A stretch of 64,000 bases of DNA, taken from Marichromatium bheemlicum. GTDB lineage: Bacteria > Pseudomonadota > Gammaproteobacteria > Chromatiales > Chromatiaceae. Below, piece by piece: positions 56,719-64,000 of the stretch. The notes under the pieces are model-generated. The model did not search any database. It was not told the DNA's origin and saw only the letters and a program-made list of their open reading frames with translations. The stretch lies in the NCBI RefSeq assembly GCF_012276755.1, contig NZ_JAAXKX010000014.1, positions 46,712 to 110,711 on the forward strand, written 5' to 3'. The number at the start of each line of letters is the position of its first letter. The first letter of the stretch is position 1. A program made the position numbers and the translations under genes.

Positions 56719-57723
56719 ATGTCAGATTCCTTCAAGTCGGCGATGCAGGAGGCCGCGCGTCTTACCCAGGCCGGACGAGTGGCCGAGGCGACCGTATTGG
56801 TTCAGCGCGCCATGGGGTTGGTCGGGGACGATGCGCCACGGGTGATCGAGGCCGAGTCTCAGCGGGTCGAACGCACGCCCACCACAGCGGTGGCAGGGCG
56901 CTGGATCGAGAACACCTTCGCCAATGCCGCCGGCGCGCGCCGCTATCGACTCTACCTGCCCGAGTGCGCCGATGGCCTGGTGGTGATGTTGCACGGTTGC
57001 GGCCAGGGCCCGGAGGACTTCGCCGCCGGCACCCGGATGCATCAGTATGCCGCCGCCGAGGGGCTGGCGACGCTCTATCCGGCGCAGAGCGTGGAGGCCA
57101 ATGGTGCCAGTTGCTGGAACTGGTACGAGCCGGCCGATCAGGGACGCGACCGCGGCGAGTGCGCCATCCTCGCGGGGATGACCGAGGCGGTGATGATGGC
57201 CCACGGACTCGATGACCGCCGGACCTATGTCGCTGGACTCTCGGCCGGGGGGGCGATGGCCGCGACCCTGGCGGCGGCCTACCCGGAGCGCTATGTCGCG
57301 CTCGGGGTGCACTCGGGACTGCCCGCCGGCTGTGCCCATGACCTGATCTCGGCGATGACGGTGATGCGCCAAGGGGCCTCGCCGCCGGTGCACGGGCCGG
57401 TATCGGCCTGCCCGAGTATCATCTTCCATGGCGATCGCGATACCCGTGTCAGTCCAGCCAATGCCCTGGCGCTGATCGCCCAGGCCCGCGCCGGGGTGAT
57501 GACGGGCTCGGTCGAGATCGAGCGCGGTCGCGCCGCGGCCGGGCTGGCCTTCAGCCGGACCCGCTATCCGGCGACGGGGGAGCGCGCCGAGGCCGAGCTG
57601 TGGTTGGTGCACGGCGCCGGTCATGGCTGGTCGGGAGGTGTCGCTGGGGCCAGTTACACCGAGCCGCGTGGCCCCGATGCCAGTGTCGAGATGCTCCGCT
57701 TCTTCCTCGCGCACGCGCGCTGA
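56719..57723 (+). CDS. PHB-depolymerase-family esterase
   Basis: A 334-residue alpha/beta hydrolase. The oxyanion loop is VVMLHGCGQGPEDFAAGT, the nucleophile lies in VAGLSAGGAMA, the acid in HGDRDTRVSP and the His in WLVHGAGHGWSGG. This matches the esterase_PHB group. An N-terminal helical segment (MSDSFKSAMQEAARLTQAGR) with no signal peptide suggests it acts in the cytoplasm, where purple sulfur bacteria keep PHB granules. Substrate is not certain; feruloyl-esterase-like relatives exist. No phaC or phasin gene is nearby. Confidence 0.88.
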   Translation: MSDSFKSAMQEAARLTQAGRVAEATVLVQRAMGLVGDDAPRVIEAESQRVERTPTTAVAGRWIENTFANAAGARRYRLYLPECADGLVVMLHGCGQGPEDFAAGTRMHQYAAAEGLATLYPAQSVEANGASCWNWYEPADQGRDRGECAILAGMTEAVMMAHGLDDRRTYVAGLSAGGAMAATLAAAYPERYVALGVHSGLPAGCAHDLISAMTVMRQGASPPVHGPVSACPSIIFHGDRDTRVSPANALALIAQARAGVMTGSVEIERGRAAAGLAFSRTRYPATGERAEAELWLVHGAGHGWSGGVAGASYTEPRGPDASVEMLRFFLAHAR

Positions 57724-57891
57724 GTACCGCCGACGACCGCAGCGGTTGGTGGTGCGTGGTCTCGTGCCGCGAGGCGTGCCAAAATTTCGGCTGCCGAGCC
57801 CCATCCTCGGTGGGCCGTCGGCAGTCCCAGCCAGGTCGGCGCCGGTTCGTCTCCGGCGTCCACCCCCGCAAATCGCAAGAGGATTCCAACC

Positions 57892-58437
57892 TTGACTCAA
57901 TCATCCGACTTCCAGCGCTATGGCCTGGTCGCCCAGGCCTTTCACTGGGCCATCGCCATCCTGCTGCTTGGCCTCTTCCTCAGCAACGCCATGCGTGAGA
58001 TCACCCCGCGCGAGTCCGAGCTGCGGATGATGTGGCTGAACCTGCACATGTCGCTCGGCATCCTGGTCTTCGGCCTGACCCTGGCGCGCATCGCCTGGCG
58101 CCGCCTGGTGCCGCCGCCGGCGTTGCTCGACGCCCCGGCCTGGAGCCGCGCCGCGGCCACCCTGGGCCACCTGCTGCTCAACCTCGCCACCCTGCTGGTG
58201 CCGATCTCGGGCTATCTGCGCATCGCCTCCAAGGATCTGCCGGCCGATTTCTTCGGTACCGCCGTTCCCTCGCTGATCGGTGAGATGCCGGCGGTGCACG
58301 ACTTTGCCAAGGTGTGGGGTCATGGCGAGCTGATGGAGCTGTGCTTCTATGCACTCATCGCCCTGCACGTGCTCGCCGCGCTCTGGCACCAGTACATCCG
58401 GCGCGATAACGGGCTGCATCGCATGCTGCCCTGGTAA
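57892..58437 (+). CDS. Cytochrome b561
   Basis: Four-helix dihaem membrane protein of 181 residues. Haem-ligand histidines fit QAFHWAIAILLLG, WLNLHMSLGILVFG, LMELCFYALIALHVLAALWHQYI. The TTG start at 57892 follows AGAGGA with 8-bp spacing. The CybB family moves electrons from quinol and can act as superoxide:ubiquinone oxidoreductase in E. coli. It lies between the esterase and the convergent murU. Confidence 0.92.
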   Translation: MTQSSDFQRYGLVAQAFHWAIAILLLGLFLSNAMREITPRESELRMMWLNLHMSLGILVFGLTLARIAWRRLVPPPALLDAPAWSRAAATLGHLLLNLATLLVPISGYLRIASKDLPADFFGTAVPSLIGEMPAVHDFAKVWGHGELMELCFYALIALHVLAALWHQYIRRDNGLHRMLPW

Positions 58438-58461
58438 GGGGCGGACTCGTCTCGGGGTGTC

Positions 58462-61068
<2,607 letters not shown>

Positions 61069-61089
61069 TCAGCGAGAGTCCCCGCCCCC

Positions 61090-61407
61090 ATGTCCGATGC
61101 CGTCGTCGCCCTGCCGCCTGAGCAGGTCCTGGCCCGTCTGTTGCCGTTGCTCGAACGGCTCTATCGCGACACCGCCGACTATCGCGCGCGCTGCGACGAG
61201 GCCCAGTGCTGGTACGACCGTGGCTATGCCGACGGGATGCGGGCGGCACTCGGCGCGCTCGGTCACGGCGCGGCGCTCGCCGCACGTCCGTTGCCCGAGG
61301 TCGAGCCGCTGGCGCCGACCGAGCGGGTGACGCCCTGGGGTCGAGCCCATGCCCACGGGGTCGAGGTCGGCGGGCGCGAGACCCGCGACGTGCTGGGAGG
61401 TGCCTGA
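61090..61407 (+). CDS. Conserved-looking hypothetical upstream of xthA
   Basis: A 105-residue soluble protein, [20 protein letters not shown], then [31 protein letters not shown], which reads as a long amphipathic helix with a Tyr/Asp/Cys pattern. It has no signal peptide and no recognised family. It ends one base before the xthA ATG, so the pair are very likely co-transcribed. Codon use is the same as its neighbours. Confidence 0.7.
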   Translation: MSDAVVALPPEQVLARLLPLLERLYRDTADYRARCDEAQCWYDRGYADGMRAALGALGHGAALAARPLPEVEPLAPTERVTPWGRAHAHGVEVGGRETRDVLGGA

Positions 61408-61408
61408 G

Positions 61409-62227
61409 ATGTTCAAGATCGTCTCCTTCAACATCAATGGTATCCGCGCCCGTCAGCACCAGCTCGAGGCGCTCAGAGACGCGCATGACCCCGACATCGT
61501 CGGGGTGCAGGAGTGCAAGGTCGCCGACGAGCAGTTCCCGCGCGCGGCGGTCGAGGGGTTGGGGTATCACGCCCGCTTCCACGGCCAGAAGGGACACTAT
61601 GGCGTCGCCCTGCTCAGCAAGGCCGAGCCGCTGGCGGTGGTCAAGGGGCTGCCGGGCGACGCCCCGGACGCCCAGCGGCGGCTGATCACCGGACGCTACG
61701 CGCTGTCTGACGGCACCCCGATCACGGTCATCAACGGCTACTTCCCGCAGGGCGAGTCGCGCGATCACCCGCTGAAGTTTCCGGCCAAGCAGCGCTTCTA
61801 TGCCGGGCTGCTCGACTATCTGCGCGGCCAGTTCTCGCCGGCTGACCTGGTGGTGGTGCTCGGCGACATGAACGTCGCCCCCTCGGACCTCGACATCGGC
61901 ATCGGCGCCGACAACGCCAAGCGCTGGCTGCGCAGCGGTAAGTGCAGCTTCCTGCCCGAGGAGCGCGAGTGGCACCGTGCCCTTACCGACTGGGGGCTCC
62001 ACGACGCCCACCGCGTGCTCCATCCTGCCAGTGCCGATACCTTCAGTTGGTTCGACTATCGCTCGCGCGGCTTCGAGCGCGACCCCAGGCGCGGACTGCG
62101 TATCGACCAGCTGCTGGTGACCGCGCCCTTGCGCGAACGCCTGATCGAGACCGGCATCGACTACCAGATCCGCGCCATGGAGAAGCCCTCCGACCACTGC
62201 CCGGTCTGGGCGAGCTTCGAGGGCTAG
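61409..62227 (+). CDS. xthA: Exodeoxyribonuclease III (AP endonuclease)
   Basis: DNA-repair nuclease that cuts at abasic sites and removes blocked 3' ends. The 272 residues match E. coli Xth (268). Motifs: [14 protein letters not shown], the metal-binding [25 protein letters not shown] and the catalytic His in [15 protein letters not shown] precedes the ATG at 61409. The repeat element at 62261 follows 33 bp after the stop. Confidence 0.96.
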   Translation: MFKIVSFNINGIRARQHQLEALRDAHDPDIVGVQECKVADEQFPRAAVEGLGYHARFHGQKGHYGVALLSKAEPLAVVKGLPGDAPDAQRRLITGRYALSDGTPITVINGYFPQGESRDHPLKFPAKQRFYAGLLDYLRGQFSPADLVVVLGDMNVAPSDLDIGIGADNAKRWLRSGKCSFLPEEREWHRALTDWGLHDAHRVLHPASADTFSWFDYRSRGFERDPRRGLRIDQLLVTAPLRERLIETGIDYQIRAMEKPSDHCPVWASFEG

Positions 62228-62260
62228 AGGCGGTCGGTCGCTTTCAGCCGCCAGGAATTT

Positions 62261-62462
62261 GAACCGCGAAGGCGCGAAGGGCGCAAAGTGAGCGCTGTGT
62301 GATGTCGGCGTGAGGCCATGGACGGCGCGAGTCTGCACCCACTGGTGGCTGATCGCTGACGGCTGACGGCTGACGGCTGACGGCTGACGGCTGACGGCTT
62401 ATTCCCCTTTGCGCCTTCGCGGTTCAATCTTGGCCGCTGGCCGCCCCTGCGCGGTTCAATCC
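62261..62462. repeat. Interspersed inverted-arm repeat, locus D
   Basis: Left arm 62261-62288 begins GAACCGCGAAGGCGCGAAGG. Right arm 62406-62428, read on the minus strand, begins ATTGAACCGCGAAGGCGC. A second partial right arm lies at 62442-62462 (GCGCGGTTCAATCCCCTGGCGG); its outer CCGCCAGG mirrors CCGCCAGG just before the left arm (62249-62256). The centre contains ACTGGTGGCTGATCGCTG, related to the AGCAGCCNCCAGTG core of loci A and C in inverse sense. It fills the 333-bp xthA-murI gap; no gene is seen. Confidence 0.85.
62356..62397. repeat. Heptanucleotide tandem repeat (CTGACGG)x6
   Basis: Six exact copies of CTGACGG sit inside repeat locus D just before its right arm. The unit differs from the GGTCGCT unit of locus A but has the same 7-bp length, and both stand next to a right arm. 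Confidence 0.95.
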
Positions 62463-62560
62463 CCTGGCGGTCGGCGCCGCAACCGATTGTCAGGCCGTCG
62501 GGCGCGGCCTAAACTCGTGCGGGTCTCGACCAACTCTTCGCTTCCTCAGGCCACTCCAGG

Positions 62561-63394
<834 letters not shown>

Positions 63395-63409
63395 GCGCGA
63401 CCAATCACC

Positions 63410-63437
63410 CAACCCCTGGTTTCAGTTGGGGTTGTTT
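63410..63437 (+). terminator. Terminator after murI
   Basis: CAACCCC (63410-63416) pairs with GGGGTTG (63428-63434) and is followed by TTTCGGG. The stem is short and the T-run is only three bases. Confidence 0.6.
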
Positions 63438-63480
63438 CGGGCTCCTCCTTTCTGGAGTTGAATCCTGCGCTTCGGGTCCT

Positions 63481-63843
63481 TCAGGTCGGGCCGTGGTCGA
63501 TGGCGCGATGGATCGTCTCCAACACGACGTCGGTCTCGTTCAGGGCCTGACGGCTGTCGAATCGCAGCACGGTCAGACCGATATCGGCCAGCGCCTGATC
63601 GCGTCTCGCATCCTTGGCCCTGTGCTCGGGGACTTGGTGCTGACCGCCGTCGATCTCGATCACCAGTGCGGCCTTGGGGCAGTAGAAATCGACGATGAAG
63701 CCGAGCAGCGGTTTTTGTCGGTAGAACTGCAGACCGTGGACCTGTTTGCGACGCAGCCGCTGCCAGAGCGCCTGTTCGGCCTCGGTCATGTTGCTGCGGA
63801 GGTGACGGGAGAAGGGCTTGAGCGACTTGTTGTAGGGTTGCAA
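63481..63843 (-). CDS. DUF559 (Vsr/endonuclease-fold) protein
   Basis: A 120-residue protein with the DUF559 signature: SNMTEAEQALWQRLRRKQ, FYRQKPLLGFIVDFYCPKAALVIEIDGGQH and the terminal TVLRFDSRQALNETDVVLETIH. The D, E and Q residues fit a PD-(D/E)xK nuclease core like that of Vsr. The TTG at 63843 has AGGAAGG 6 bp upstream and gives the family N-terminus MQPYNKSLKPFSRHLR. These genes are common, often solitary and of unknown biological role. Confidence 0.9.
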   Translation of the reverse strand: MQPYNKSLKPFSRHLRSNMTEAEQALWQRLRRKQVHGLQFYRQKPLLGFIVDFYCPKAALVIEIDGGQHQVPEHRAKDARRDQALADIGLTVLRFDSRQALNETDVVLETIHRAIDHGPT

Positions 63844-64000
63844 GCTCGACCTTCCTGCCCCTTAGCTGAATAAGGCGTCAGTTCATGGCCTGTGGAGAAG
63901 GTGGTTGCTCGTCGCGTGAAATCCAGTTTTGTGTTGATGCTCGGAGGTTGAGGGGATGGTCGGGGGTATCCTTACTTTTTTGATGGGAAATCCCCCCTAA
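63844..64000. other. Window end, lower-GC tail
   Basis: The last 157 bases have lower GC content than the rest and no recognisable gene. They include the upstream region of the DUF559 gene. Confidence 0.4.

Overview
The window is about 64 kb of high-GC bacterial chromosome. Gene content points to a purple sulfur gammaproteobacterium of the Chromatiaceae. It has a sulfur globule protein precursor (32914-33231) and an adjacent pair matching the glutathione-amide peroxidase/reductase system (garB-garA, 28090-30409) known from Chromatium (Marichromatium) gracile. It also has MinD-type ATPases with ferredoxin inserts, a DsrE-family protein and gammaproteobacterial housekeeping genes. Marichromatium or a close relative is an inference, not proven. 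There is no sign of a phage, plasmid, CRISPR array or transposase; this is core chromosome with some lineage-specific islands.

Layout. 1-7765: cell division and chromosome genes on the minus strand (ligA partial, zipA, smc, mepA). 7809-14792: an SLC13 permease with a conserved hypothetical, a PKHD hydroxylase, a short LOV photoreceptor with an SRPBCC protein, two lipoproteins and a Rieske gene without its usual petBC partners. 15032-18495: an anaerobe-type metal-cluster operon (DUF134 regulator, two NifX/NifB-type proteins, two MinD ATPases with two 4Fe-4S inserts each, DsrE) that resembles the Desulfovibrio orange-protein (ORP) system. A 20-bp perfect palindrome lies 45 bp upstream of its start. 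18514-18589: tRNA-Thr(CGU). 19481-27942: thiO, fkpB-ispH, rimO, an APH-kinase fusion, an EamA transporter and dusA. 28090-30409: garB-garA. 30761-35516: a GGDEF/EAL enzyme, the sulfur globule protein, glucokinase, a CopZ-like protein and a NavAb-like sodium channel. 35633-43300: tamA-tamB-acyltransferase-flippase-like operon (envelope biogenesis). 43476-47658: sdhCDAB-sdhE-ygfX. 47708-51924: galE, then htrA-yecE-small proline-rich protein, and hsp20. 52167-56363: mobA and moaA flanking an NMT1-PAS-PAS-GGDEF protein. 56719-63843: PHB-depolymerase-type esterase, cytochrome b561, sulP-murU, xthA, murI and a DUF559 protein.

Four intergenic regions (3131-3345, 12218-12430, 18670-19453, 62261-62462) carry one interspersed repeat family. 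Each has inverted arms of the form GAACCGC-AAG-CGC-AAGG-CGCAAAG, and three carry internal tandem repeats: 7-bp units in two loci and a 153-156 bp hairpin-bearing unit repeated four times in the third. The repeat family and the ORP-like operon are the two least explained systems in the window.

Start codons were chosen by ribosome-binding sites and family alignment from memory; no database search was possible.
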